Position numbers and translations under genes: made by a program. Below, one piece after another: positions 48,375-60,500 of a stretch of DNA of 64,000 nt (positions are counted from its first letter, which is position 1; every line of letters starts with the position of its first letter). The stretch is from positions 2,852,854 to 2,916,853 of the forward strand of contig CP093830.1 in assembly GCA_033063855.1 (NCBI GenBank), read 5' to 3'. The notes below the pieces were generated by a model that saw only the letters and a list, made by a program, of their open reading frames with translations, was not told the origin of the DNA and did not search any database. This DNA comes from Smittia aterrima (lineage: Eukaryota > Arthropoda > Insecta > Diptera > Chironomidae).

Positions 48375-49848
48375 GTTTAATTGTCGTTCGTTGGTCCCTG
48401 AATGGTGGCTTTGTTAAGGATTTGCTGACTTAGATTTTCGTTTCGCAACAATAATTCATGATTAGGTCAACCGCTGAAGGTTCATCGATCAATTAGACTG
48501 TAAATATTTGATACACACAATGAATTTTTAGTCCAATGCATTTGACACGAACAGCAAATGCAAAAGATTAAAAAAATTTTTTATCACAATTGAATTTAAA
48601 TCAAATCAAAAATTATTTTCCAATCGAAATCTTATTTGAGCGATTGGAAAAGTGAATGTCCTTCACGAAGTCTTTGAACTCACCGACAGAAAAGCAAATG
48701 AATGTGAATCATCGACGTCCAAGTTACAACTAATCAATCCTCGACCGGGTAGTAATGTGCATTACATTAAATTGAGTATCGCCGCGAGTTGTTTCGGCAA
48801 ACAAAAGAGAATCATTAAAAATTAATGGAAATGAGTTTGTTCTACATTCTGAAGCCTACGGTATCATAGATTTGATGTGATTGCGTTTGCGATCACGGAA
48901 AATATTGTCAACAAGGTGAGTCAGTCAGTCGTCAACGATTCATTTAACGAAATGGCAAAATATTTTCAGTTCTGCTCAGATCCATTTAATTTCGAAGCCA
49001 TTAAACAACGTGAGCTGATGAAATTCCTCGTTTGTGAGTTCTATCATTTGTTTACAAAGGACACCACGAAAATTTGTGAAAACCTTTTATTATGAAACTC
49101 AAATTATTGTCATGACAACAGTCTCGGCAAACAAAAAGAAATTTCAAATTTTAGTACATTTTTAAAACTTTATTTCCAAAAAGTTAAATTTTATTAACAA
49201 AGTTCAAGCAAAACATAAATTGAGATTTTTTCAAAATTCCTCAACATTTAATAATTCAATGTTTTCCAACAAGAAATACGATGTACGTGAGATAGGATCA
49301 AACATTTACCCTGTAAACCGTATACACTGCATTGAGTAACACATTTCGGAATAATTTGAGATGAGAAGAGATTTACATTAATTAGTATCATCCTTGAACT
49401 GTCGACTCAATATTAAATTTCGTTGTACACATTCATTGTGAGAAACTCCCAGTACAAATCGGATAACTTCATTCTATTTCTCTTGAATAGCTCTACTTAA
49501 GTTTCAATCTAAGTTTCATGTGAAGTATCAGGCACAATCTTTGCTCATTCTCTGAATTTATGAAAATGTGAGAAAGACAAATATTTTATCATCAAAAATT
49601 CGTTGAATATTTAAGTTTGAGTTCGTTGCTTTTAAATTCTTTGTTACAAAATTAAAATATTGTTTCATCAACTGCAAATCTGTTTCTTTCCTGACTCTTC
49701 TTTCGATATCGTCAATCAGTACGAGTAAAACCTGACAAATTCTAAAAATACTTTTGGTGCGTCGGCGGCTGGCTCTAAACATTTTCACTTTAATTTATAT
49801 GAGTTTCCACTAAAATCATTGAAATTGATTGCATGGCTTTACTTAAAC
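48375..49848. other. Intergenic, neprilysin promoter side and opsin 3' side
   Basis: About 1.5 kb of AT-rich sequence. It should hold the neprilysin promoter (right of 48374) and the opsin 3' UTR (left of 49849). Frames at 48877-49095 (+) and 49558-49788 (-) have no recognised relatives and are not called as genes. Confidence 0.45.
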
Positions 49849-51642
49849 TCAGCAGAGATTCGATTTATGCGAGTTTGCTCTTATGATTTGATTGAATGCT
49901 TTTCCGTAAATGTTCGCTTCACTCGAAAACATTCGTAGCTCGTAATTATTCTCTTTCCTTTTGATCGTTTTCGAGAAGAGAAAAGCTTTATGTTCAGGGA
50001 ACTTCGTCATGTCTTTGTCCAACGATGAACTCAGAAAAGCTTGACTTTTGCGATGCGGAATGCTGACGTTGTTGTGCTTGTTATTGAAGCTACTGTGTTT
50101 CGTCGATTCATTTAAAGTTTTTATTTGTCTACTGAATCCTTGTAACTCAGAATTTCCTTTAATTTGGCTTTTTTTCTTCTTCTCAAATGACGTAAACGAG
50201 CATTCAATGTAAACTTTGCTGCTTGCTTCAGAAATTTGATTCACAATCGTATCGTTAGCATTTGAAGGATTATTTGCATTTCCACGAACTCGTTCCAATG
50301 CTGCGCGAAACTGTTCAATTTCAAAATAATTTTAAGAGTAAGATTAATTATCAAAGCTTCTTCGACTCACCTGAGAGTTCATTCCTACATAAATAAGGGG
50401 ATTGTAGCAAATGCTTGACTTAGCAATCAACGCTGGCAGTACTGCGACTGTTGGCGAAATTAAATTTGGATCACCAAACTGCTCGCAGAGTGCAAAAATG
50501 GCGTACGGAGTCCAAGCTATCATGAATGCTTTTGAAAACGAAACAAAAGAACTTTTATTTATCATTTTGACAAGTGAAAAATTCTTTTCATTTATACCGA
50601 TTATCATCACGAATATCATTGATGTCACTCGATTTTCAACTTTATTTACACGACCAGACCGTAAATTATTTTCTCTCATTGTTTTAATTATTTTTGTGTA
50701 GCTGAAGAGAATAACGTTGACAGGCACAAAGAGTCCGAACGTGAATAAAAATACAATGTAAGTTGTCGCGTTTCTTGTTTGTGATTCCCAGTTTACTGAA
50801 CAACTAAGAGAGATAGTGAGAGAGGGAAATGTCTCAAATGTCATTGCAATGTTTATTTTTAATTCACCTTATATTTGCAGCCTCACTGACGTACTGACCC
50901 CAACCAAAAAGTGGTGGCGTTGTAATTATAAGCGAGTAAACCCAGATGAAGACCACACAGATTTTTGCTCCTGTTTTCGTGAGATGTGAGGTAGAAAACG
51001 GGCAGCTCACTAAGCAATACCGCTCGTATGCTAACACAGTGAGCGTTGTAATTGACGTGATTCCTTGAAGAGAAATAAAACTTTCGAGATTAAAAAGAAT
51101 TCTTGGAAATTGAATATTGCTCTCGCTCACCTAGCAACGACATAAAAAATCCATAAGCCACACAAACAGATTCACCGAACATCCAACCGTGGTTAAGAGA
51201 AGAGGCGAGTGTAAATGGATTTCCAATGATGCTAACGGCGAAATCACTGCAAACCAAGTTCAGGAGAATGATATTCATTGGAGTCCATATCTGTGAAATG
51301 TAAATGCTTTTTTAAGGGTCTTCTGACATTGTTGACCTATATCCAACCAAAAATGTTTCTGCACCAGACAAATAATAATTTGGTTTTTTGGAAATTTAAT
51401 TTCACAAAAACCTTAAAATTTCTTTATATTCTTCAACTCACTTGGTTGTCTTTGCACATAAGAATAATAACGAAAAGGTTGAGAAAAAATCCGAAGAATC
51501 CAATTAGGAAGAGAATGACAGCTGTTCCTGTAAATCCCCAGTCAGGCATCGTTGAGTTGTGAGGAGCTTGAAATATTTTTTCCAGCCATGAATCTTCACT
51601 CCTCACAGTCACATAACTTAATTCAGTCACAGTGTTCATCAT
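49849..51642 (-). CDS. Ciliary-type opsin (pteropsin/Opn3-like)
   Basis: Predicted 460-residue seven-helix receptor from six exons: 51442-51642, 51131-51290, 50868-51063, 50598-50803, 50371-50528 and 49849-50310. The retinal-binding lysine is K291 in ALIAKSSICYNPLIY, so it is a true opsin. Numbering follows bovine rhodopsin closely: C110-C187 disulfide, Y113 instead of Glu, and E181 in the EAANISC loop, the pattern of bistable opsins with a Glu181 counterion. ERY (134-136) replaces DRY, and NPLIY closes helix 7. The ECL2 motif GWGQYVSEAANISCSVNW marks the arthropod ciliary group, not the Rh1-Rh7 visual opsins. Mosquito Opn3 in this group is a non-visual light sensor. The ~140-residue Ser/Lys/Asn-rich tail after residue 310 is long and unlike other opsins. 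Confidence 0.92.
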
Positions 51643-52674
51643 TATGACCCTGGACTATTATTAACAAATCATATCTTGGACACTCGACACTTCAGAAACT
51701 TTTTTCTTGATTCCATCGTCTTCCTTGAACCGTCAAAATAATGAGTTTTTCAAGCACTACACAACTTAAATTATCCCTTGAACTTTCTCACAACAATAAC
51801 AAACAAAAAACATTTTAATATCAACTTTGTTGAAGCTTTATTGTGTTTTAAAGTCAACGAAGTATTTCAAATTGTAATTCGATATTTTTCAATGTAATAT
51901 TTTCAAGCGAGACAAGCTCAACAGTAAATCACTTCTGTTACAAATTAATTTCATTTATTTTATTTATCAAGTGAGCTTCAATTTTTAATAAAAAGCTATC
52001 TCAATAAATTTTCTTTTGAAGTGAAAATTAAATTCTCAAATGATTTCATTTATTTTCCAAAAAGTCTTAAAGTGCACATCAATTGAATTTTATAATTTCC
52101 TTTTATATCATTTTCAACTTATCACTTCCGAAATAGACGAGATGCCGACGAGAACTGATTCTGCTCGTGAAATCTATGCACTTTTTATGGCTTTTCTCTT
52201 GACAACGTTTCAAAAAGCATCGCTAAGCGAAAGTTTTTGAGAGGCGAGAGCGAAAAGCTTACACAAGCTTCTCTTCTCTTTCTCAATTTCTTCCTGTTTT
52301 TCTTCAGCATCCTGTTGCTTGCTATTTGCTGTTGCATACAAAACTTGTAGTTTGAATGTGGCAGAAACAAATTTCTTTAAAGAATTTTACATTGAAGCTT
52401 TCGAGCTGCAGCAAAAGTAAATAATCAAGTTGATCCTTAATATTACCTTCCAAGTTCCCATTAAAATTCTTCAATAGAATATTTTAAAACTTCAAAGTAA
52501 TGAATAAATTTATTTATCAAAGTCATATGATTTAATGAAGTTACAAAAAGTTTCTATATCAATCAAAGCGTGAGCCTTTGCGAAGGTTCAGTAAATATTG
52601 ATTCAAAGACGATTTTGTTGAAATGAAGCAAAATTAAGCTCTTTCAAATTTATATCAAAAGAAATTTCTACGAA
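51643..52674. other. Intergenic, opsin promoter side
   Basis: About 1 kb of AT-rich sequence between the opsin start and the SMYD stop codon, with no supported frame. Contains the opsin promoter and SMYD 3' UTR by position; no clear TATA box or repeat was recognised. Confidence 0.4.
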
Positions 52675-54502
52675 TCACTTTTCAATGAGATTATTATTTA
52701 TGTTTGACTGAAAATGCTCAAGGATTCTAAAGCATCGCAAAATGCACTCTTGGAGAAGCGAGATTTCATAGCAAGGACCAAGCCCGGAATGTTGGTCGAT
52801 GTATTCAGAGTATTTCTTGATTGCTGTTTTGGCTTCGATATAGTTGAATTTCTCCAAAACATTTAAATCATTTCCAATGAAATCGTCAAATCCTCCGTCA
52901 GTTTCAGGTAGACAATCAAAAAGAGGATAATCACTAACACATGCCTCGCATTTGCAAGTAAATTGATAACGATCCAATAAACCAAATTTCCGATTACGCA
53001 ATGAATGAATCGCATGATGAAAACTAAGAGGAGATAATTAATTTCCATGAATCAAATTGGTCCATTAAGCCTTCTCACCCATAATTATCAAAAATCTGTT
53101 CACCTCTCTTGATTGTCCTTGATGCAATAATGTAATTCAATCCATCGAAAGTGAGTCTGATCACATTAGGAGAGCATGAATGATTTAGTAGCGAGCAGAA
53201 CGGAAAGCTTCCTACACCAAATCGCTCGTTTTCTTGCTGCGAAGATTGCGGTGAGAGAGCGTAGAGCTCATGAAAATTTGACTCGGCAATCTGAGTGTGT
53301 TTGTACAGGAAGCTCATGAAGAACTTTTTTATCGTAGCATTGCCCAATTCATTACTCAACCTCGAATGCATCTGGAAGAAATCACCGAGGATTGTGCAAA
53401 CAATCGCTCGTCGAAATTTATCAACTGTGGACCTTCTGTTCTCGTTTGTAACAAGTTCATCCAAAGTGGTAAAGAGCTTCTGTTTGTACTCTTTCTCATC
53501 GACATCGACATCAAATATTGTCATATCCTTCTTGCTTCTTGCAAGAGAAACATTCATAAACTTGGTTAAAGAACCATCGAATATGTTTAGAGCTGCAAAG
53601 AAAGTTCGAAGAGACGCTTTCACAGCTATCGTTAGAAACGTCTCGAAGCCATTCGGGAAGTCACATTCGAACTTATGAAACTTTTCATTTGCTTCGTTTA
53701 AACAATTTTCTGAGCAAAACATTGCTGCGAATTGAAACAAATATTTTCTTTCAATGTCATGTCGTGGATGTTATTTACAATTATTACCTGACGTACAGCT
53801 CGGACATGGCAATAAATCCAATTGAAACTGACCGAGACAGTTTGTGCAACGTTTGTTGAAGCAATTTGAAAGAAGGAGAGCACTAAAGGGCCTTTCAATG
53901 GCAATGATATCTCCGGTTTGCAAATCTGTATTTGTCACAATAAAACGACCAAAGTTCGCGTTGTTCTCCAACTTCAGACAATCAGCGATAAAAGGATATT
54001 TTGTATTTGCCTTATGAGTTAATCGGAGAGGTTCGACTTTTTGTCGAACGTCATGTCCTAAACACGATTCCTCACGTCTTTGCAACTTATAAAAGTTCTT
54101 TTTAGGATATTTAAACTTTTTTGCTAACTCGATATTTCGTTTGCAGTGACTAAACTCTCCAATCTCTAAAAACACAGCTGAACGATTGGCAAATCCGAGT
54201 CCCATCGACTCAGAGTCGGGTCGAGCGAAACATAAACTTTCATTATAAGCGCACAAAGCCTGAAAGTATTTTCTATCTCTGAACAGCTCATTTCCTCGCA
54301 AACGATGTTTCGTTGCCAATTCGTTTGACTTTGTGATTTTTAAAAGGTTAAGCTGCTCATATTTGGGTAACAGTTCGTTATCAGACAGAAGATCATTTAT
54401 GTAATCGAAGGTCGATTCAAAGTCCACTGCTAACCTTTCCATTGTAATCCTCATGTCGCTGAGCTTTTCCAGAAGTTTGTCAGCGAAATCGTAAACGTTC
54501 AT
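52675..54502 (-). CDS. SET and MYND domain protein, SMYD4-like
   Basis: Predicted 569-residue protein from three exons: 53788-54502, 53079-53724 and 52675-53023. SMYD proteins are lysine methyltransferases with the SET domain split by a MYND zinc finger. The N-terminal ~110 residues carry TPR-like helices (ATKHRLRGNELFRDRKYFQA, then ALCAYNESLCFA), a SMYD4-type trait. The MYND finger at about 222-262 has its cysteines (CTNC, CPSC, FCSENC, HKFEC). The SET core has LLNHSCSPNVIRLTF near 417-431 and GEQIFDNYG near 446-454. Post-SET cysteines follow (CKCEAC). The S-adenosylmethionine loop reads NNANFGRFIV, with a single Gly before Arg. Substrate unknown. The C-terminal TPR region appears short compared with vertebrate SMYD4. 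Confidence 0.88.
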
Positions 54503-55090
54503 TGTTAATGTCTTCTTCGAAAATGTCCAAAATACAATTAACCTTAGGTCTTTTGAAGTCTCTCGCGTAAATATCAGTGTACAAACGTCGCGTCATCGGC
54601 AAATCACACTTTCTTTTCGCACTTATGGTTTACCTCGCAACGCTCGCTGAACTAAGCAAATACATGTTCTTCTCTCTCATCTGCCGACGTTCAAATTTTA
54701 TTTTTATACATCAAAACTGTCCGCGATGATAAAACTTAATGATTGTCTGTGTGGCAATGAAAATCGGAAATTACAGAAATTAAAAAATGTTTCGTAAATG
54801 AACTTTAACTCATCGATGTAATCTCCTTCGATTAAAGGGGAGGATTTGCTAGTTTTATGTTTTTATCAGCTAACGAGAGGAAAAAAAGAGAAAGAAGTTT
54901 TTTTTCGTGTGGAGATCTTTTCAATGTCAAAGTGTTGCGTGTAAAAACTGCGAGCGAGAGAAAACAAAAATAAATATCAAATTTTCTTTTCGCGAAAGAA
55001 AATCAAAAAAATATTTTTTTTTCGTACAAAGTTAATTTTTATTGTTTTTTTTTTTGCTTAAACTTCACTGGATCAACGAAATTAAAGACT
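54503..55090. other. Intergenic, SMYD promoter and UGT 3' side
   Basis: 588 bp, AT-rich with A/T homopolymer runs near 55000-55050. No coding frame is supported. Confidence 0.4.
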
Positions 55091-57500
55091 TCACTGAATC
55101 TTCAACTTTACATTCGATGCAGTGTTTGTTCTGAAAACATATCGTTTGAGCAAAAACTTCAGCAGCAACAGTGTAGACACAAAGAAGCACAGCACGTCCA
55201 GTGAATAAAATTGCATGAACCTGAACGAGACAATATAAAATTTGTCAGACTTTTGATACAAAAAACTACTGATTGTTACCCCATGTGTCTGCCAGGCGTT
55301 TGCAGATGATAAGCACCATTGTGACGAATGATATATTCCGTCCAATAAATTGCCGTTTCAAGAGGCGAAGTTTTTTGATCACGTAGCAACGACTGTCGAT
55401 GTCTGTGAATATGAAAAAATAAATCGAATGTCGCAACTTTCCAGGAATTCAAATTTGAAATTTAATATCTTACTTTGCTTCTTTTCGATATTTTGGGTTG
55501 TGTATAACTTCCTGGATGCCTTTAAAAAGTTTTTCGGAAGTCAGAGTTTCCAGATGAAGCTTTAGAGCTGTAGGTGGAATATAAGGAAGATGATCGACTT
55601 TTCGTTTTTAATCATCTTACCGTAGCCGTCGGCCTTGGCCTTCTCCGAATTAGAATCGTGATCACAAAACACCGGCATCACAACAGCAGGCACTCCATGG
55701 AAGACAGTTTCATACATGGAGAGAAGTCCTCCATGCGTAATAAAAGCTCGAAGCTTCTTATGTCCGAGGATATCCTGTTGTGGAAGCCAACGAGAAATTT
55801 TTACGTTGGCTGGCAAATCATTTTGAATTATTGATGACTCGTATTTCCAGAGCACACGATAAGGCAATTTCGCGAAAGTGTTTACGAGCAGTTGCCGTAA
55901 GTTCTCGGGCATATTTGCTGCTTTAACGCTCGATCCCATGCTTACGTAAATGAAACCATTATCGCCAGCGCCAGCGATAAAATCTTCAAGCTCCTATGAA
56001 AACATCTTTTAAAGAAAAATCTTTAAAATATTAAGATGAAGTTGTCTCACGTGTGGAAGAGGCTTTGCTTGTTTGCAATGAATGCAAGCGATCTCTGCTA
56101 CATTTGGCATGAAGGCACGTGGATAACTGACGCTGAAATGTGAATTTTGTAATATGAAGCTCACATTTCTCGACAAGTCGTAAAGCGGCGGAACTTCATC
56201 TCCCAAATGTTTACGAACTATTGTTTGAAGAACTCCAATAACAATCTGCAATTGAGAATAAATGCACACAATTTAATTAGAAACGTTTCCAAGCAAATAA
56301 CTTTGAATTGGAATTCTGAAATTTCTGCTGATCCCAAAAAAAACTTAAATCGAATTTTTGAACTTCCGAGTGGCAAATCAAATATTTATCTTCCTCGTCA
56401 GAGAGTCATTCCTTGAGAGAGCTAAGCTTGAATAAGGAAGTTGCAGATTTTTGTCTCCGATGCATAAATGTTTTCACGGTCTTTTCTGTTTTCTGTTTGT
56501 TGACACATTTTGGTTTTACCCAGCCGCGTGTTTCGCGACAACTCAATAAGTCAATAACATTTTAAAAAGTTTTCTTTTCCTTCCCGACAATTCTGCATTC
56601 ATAAAATATTCAACTCACCGAATGCATCGCATTAGACAGCACTTGAACTCCAGCATTTTGAAGTCTTTCGATAAAGCTCATGTCATCCGTGAGAGCAAGG
56701 GAGAAGTGTGGGGTGATGGAATAAGGTGTTGGTGAACCAGCCAACGATGTTGATCCAGTATAGAATCCAACAGTGTTTATGTACATGAACGGAACGTTAA
56801 GTTTGAATTGCAATCCTAATGCACATTCGGGGAATGCGCCATCTAATATTAATAAGTTAAAATTGGTATTTAATAAGTCTTTGGTTTCATGATCGTCGAG
56901 AAGAGCGTCACAAGCTTCAACGGGATAGCGGAGAACGTCAAACAAAGGAACTGGCATCAGATTTCTCATTCGACGGCCTGATGATTAAAGAAAAGTCATA
57001 AATACATTAAACACAAAAAAGAATTGAACGTGCTAACCTAATAAATCCCAGTTTGTGTAATTTTGAATGTATTGCACAAAGTTTGTCGGAGTGATCTCGA
57101 CTAATCCATCAACATGGAAGTCTGCAGGAAAGCCACTGAGGAATGTAATGTTGTGCCCTCTAAAACAAAGATCATCACGTTAACGAAGCTTGTTAGATTG
57201 AAATGCATGGTTGAGACAATCCACTTAGACATTTTAAATTCTCCACTAATCGCTTAAAAGTTTTTTTTTCCTCACCGCGTAATTAATCCTTTTGCAAGCT
57301 CCCAGAATGGAATTTTATGTGACTTTGTGCCGCCCATCGTAACCTAGCGATGAATAAACTCAATGATTTTTTTCCTGGTAGTCAGAACTCGCTGTTATAC
57401 GAACCATTAAAATATTATCTCCAGTGCACGATGAAAGTGTCATGACAACGAGAAAGAGACTCGTTAAACACAAGCGATAGCGATGATCCGTTGACTTCAT
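55091..57500 (-). CDS. UDP-glycosyltransferase (UGT)
   Basis: Predicted 519-residue ER membrane enzyme from nine exons, all in phase: 57405-57500, 57276-57343, 57038-57159, 56619-56977, 56051-56245, 55621-55993, 55474-55567, 55280-55402 and 55091-55220. UGTs join a sugar from a UDP-sugar to small lipophilic molecules such as toxins, pigments and hormones. A signal peptide (YRLCLTSLFLVVMTLSSCTG) is followed by the acceptor-binding half with MGGTKSHKIPFWELAKGL. The donor-binding half has YVSMGSSV, WLPQQDILGH and the UGT signature FITHGGLLSMYETVFHGVP. A C-terminal membrane helix (about 482-500) and a basic lumen-excluded tail end the protein. The DHDSN block replaces the more usual DQ (GDQxxN) at the end of the signature, which could alter sugar choice. 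Single copy here. Confidence 0.93.
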
Positions 57501-60500
57501 TGTAGTTGTTCTGCTCTTTTCTGAAATAAGAAAATGCAAAGACTGGTAATCAGAATAATTTGAGATATTTCAAAGCAAAAAGAGCTGAAGAATTTTCAGC
57601 GAGTAAAATGAATTCAAGGAATTGAGATCTTGCTATGGTGATGTGATTCAATGAACCTTTTATCCTCAGCGAGCATGATTACCAAATGATTCATTTGAAA
57701 TGAAATTAGCGTTAAAAAAATTTAAATCAAAATTGATAACGACATTTTAACGAGAAGAAAATGTTAATTCTCCCGCTTTGACCAATTCGCGTAAGATTTG
57801 ACCCACAAGGTCGTCCAGTTTTCACTGGTTTGACTGCGTCGATAATTTGCACCGTGGACCAGATGGAGATTGTGCACTGAGCATTTTGTGAATTCTGATT
57901 CTTGAAGGTCACTGTTACGTAATTCGAAATGAAACAAAATCCGATTCGTGCTCGACGAAGAAGAAGAAGAAATATTGAGTCATCGACATCTGCCCGGCGC
58001 TTCACAATGTCTTTTGTTATTGTTCAGCAAGTCGTGCAAAAAAGCGATTTTTCTGCAGACACAGATCTGATTTCTTTTTTCGCGGCTTTTCTCTCTCTCT
58101 CTCTGTTTACATTTTCATTATCTCCGTGAGTCCATAAACTTTTTCAGAAGAAATTGCACAACGTTCAGGCTTGAAGCATAATTGAAAATTAGCTAATTAT
58201 GCAATTTATTTCTCGCCTGGTTAAACACGAGCGAGAGAAAGAGTTGAGAAAATGTTGATGTAGTCAAAGTCGCGACGAAGTAAATGTAAATATTTCAAGT
58301 TCGGGACAACCATAATAACTTTCTTCTCGTTTGACTGTTGCTTTTAATAAACCTGGCCAACCTACGCTCAGCAGAAATTTTATTTTCGTGCTTTTATTTC
58401 ATTTCAACGATTTACCGCTCAGAGAATACGACAACACAAGAATGAACACGTCTCTGGTATAGCAATTTGTGACGAATTTTTGTTGAAATCTTCTTGCGTT
58501 GTTAGCGCATCTGATTGACAATTAATTTTAAATTGTGAGTTGTTCCTGTTCAGCAAACATTTACTTTGAAACAACGTCTTTCTTCGAAAGCTTAAAGTCT
58601 TCAAAAAGACTTTTTCCTTCAACAAATATTTTGTAAGATCTGCTGTGAAATCTCTTTCTTCATCCTCGGACGACAAAATAAAATATTCATCGAGAAATAT
58701 AAAAAATTAAAATTCAAGGCTTCGACCCTCCGTTGCTATCAATTGCGTTTTTTTTATCTCTCAAAAGATTTCAATCAAATGTAATCAAAATCGCAGTTTT
58801 GAAAGTCTTTCGATTTTCTGCTATTCGCGATTCGTAAAACATAGCGAGCTGCGTGATGTCCGGCAGGTCAACGAATTCTGCTATTCACAAATATTTGTGA
58901 AAACTTTATAATATTTTCCAAAGAATCTCCTTGAATCGGAAACCTTGCTAAACGTTTCATGATAGCCATGGCGCGTCCAAAAACAAAGCTTTTGTCATCT
59001 TTCATTTCTTCTCATGCGATTATCTGCTCTTTGTGTGTTGCAACTCACCGAGGAAGCTCATCCACATATCAGTGTTGACTTATTGTCTTCATTAATTCAT
59101 GCGTCAAGGGGAAATTTCAAAAGAGACAATGACACTAAAAATTTTGTCTATTATTGAGAGTCTTAAGAGAAAACAAATTAAATTAAAAACTCGAGTAGAC
59201 TGAGTAAACTAATTAAACAATGTCATATGGTAACAAAGAAACAATGTTCTTAAAATTGCTCAAGAACTCATAAATGTTATTCTTGATCAAACCTGTCTAG
59301 ATCAATCTTTAATTAACAAACTCAGTGTCGCGCACTCAATCTGAATAATTTTATAATCATGATTCATGCAAAGGTCGTTCACAAAACAACAAATTACATA
59401 TAATCTAAGCTTGATAAAGTAGAACACTTGAAGCCTAGTCCGGAAACAAATAAGATTTCTCTTAAGCAGCTTCGCTTTCAAAATAGATTATATAAAGACT
59501 GCAATCACTTTCGATTTCAATTCGCAGACAAAAAAAAACGCTCCATCGACCCAAATGAGACAACTTTTGTTGGTCTTTCACATAAGAGCAAGCGCCGCTA
59601 TTTCAAGTTCAATGTGTTCGCCGCTGACCAATAGCAAAAATGTAAATCGGCTCAACTCTATTTGACTTAACGACGAAAGCACGCGAGTGATGTAAACAGA
59701 AAGAGAAAAGCTATTCTCGTATAAGTTCTTTATTATGTTGTTCAACGTTTTTACGTTGAGAACTCTTTTGTGGGTCAACTTCAGTAAACAATAATTTTAT
59801 TATATTAAGTGGAGAAACACGGAGAGAAAGAAGTTGATCGCGTCAGACACAGCCTCTTATGATGTAAGATTTTTATTTCTCTTTTAAATGCTGCTCAATA
59901 AATTGCATAAAAACCATGTGAAGCTCTCAGCTCGGCATGTTGGCTACAGCCAGTTTGCTATAAACAAGTTGAATATGCGGTGATTTCATCAAGATTCGAC
60001 TCAAGCGAGCTACTCGGTTGCAAAATAAATTTAGGCTTATAAATGGAATCAATGGAGACGACAGCGATTAAAGTTTTGTAAGATTCACTTGAAGTTTAAA
60101 TCAAGGGACAAATAATTATTCAGTCTTAGCTTCTAAGCTAAAACTTGGTAAAGAGATTGCAAAAGGAAAAAGAAGAAATATTTGCATTAAAAGTCTTAAG
60201 CTCGTGCTCCAAATTTTACTCAACTTCACTTTCAATTCAAGACATTACGAAACGAATTGTTCGTTATATTTAAAAGTTGAGCAAAAAAATATTTTTTGAT
60301 GTGTGTTTACATTAAACACAATCAACTCAACTCTTGGCTCCAATTCCGCTTTTCTTATTCATTTTTCATACTCAACATTCGGTTTTTCTTGCGGTGCCGA
60401 ACTAAATTATTCACGACTTGAGCTGGCTTAATTATCTCGTACGTCGAGCTGTTGTTTTGATTAACTTCTATAATTTCATTCGTACGCACTCAGCTGTCAA

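Noticed and set aside
49558..49788. 76-codon minus-strand frame just after the opsin stop
   Set aside because: It looks helical but has no relatives I recognise and lies in the probable opsin 3' UTR.
57727..58005. 92-codon minus-strand frame upstream of the UGT
   Set aside because: No family signal, and overlapping frames are open on the other strand because of GAA/GAAGAA runs.
58419..58676. 85-codon minus-strand frame starting MSSEDEERDFTADL
   Set aside because: The start looks protein-like, but the rest degenerates and I found no donor or partner exon. Could be revisited with RNA data.
59428..59634. 68-codon plus-strand basic frame
   Set aside because: It starts with TTG, has no ATG and no splice partner; composition is AAA-rich.
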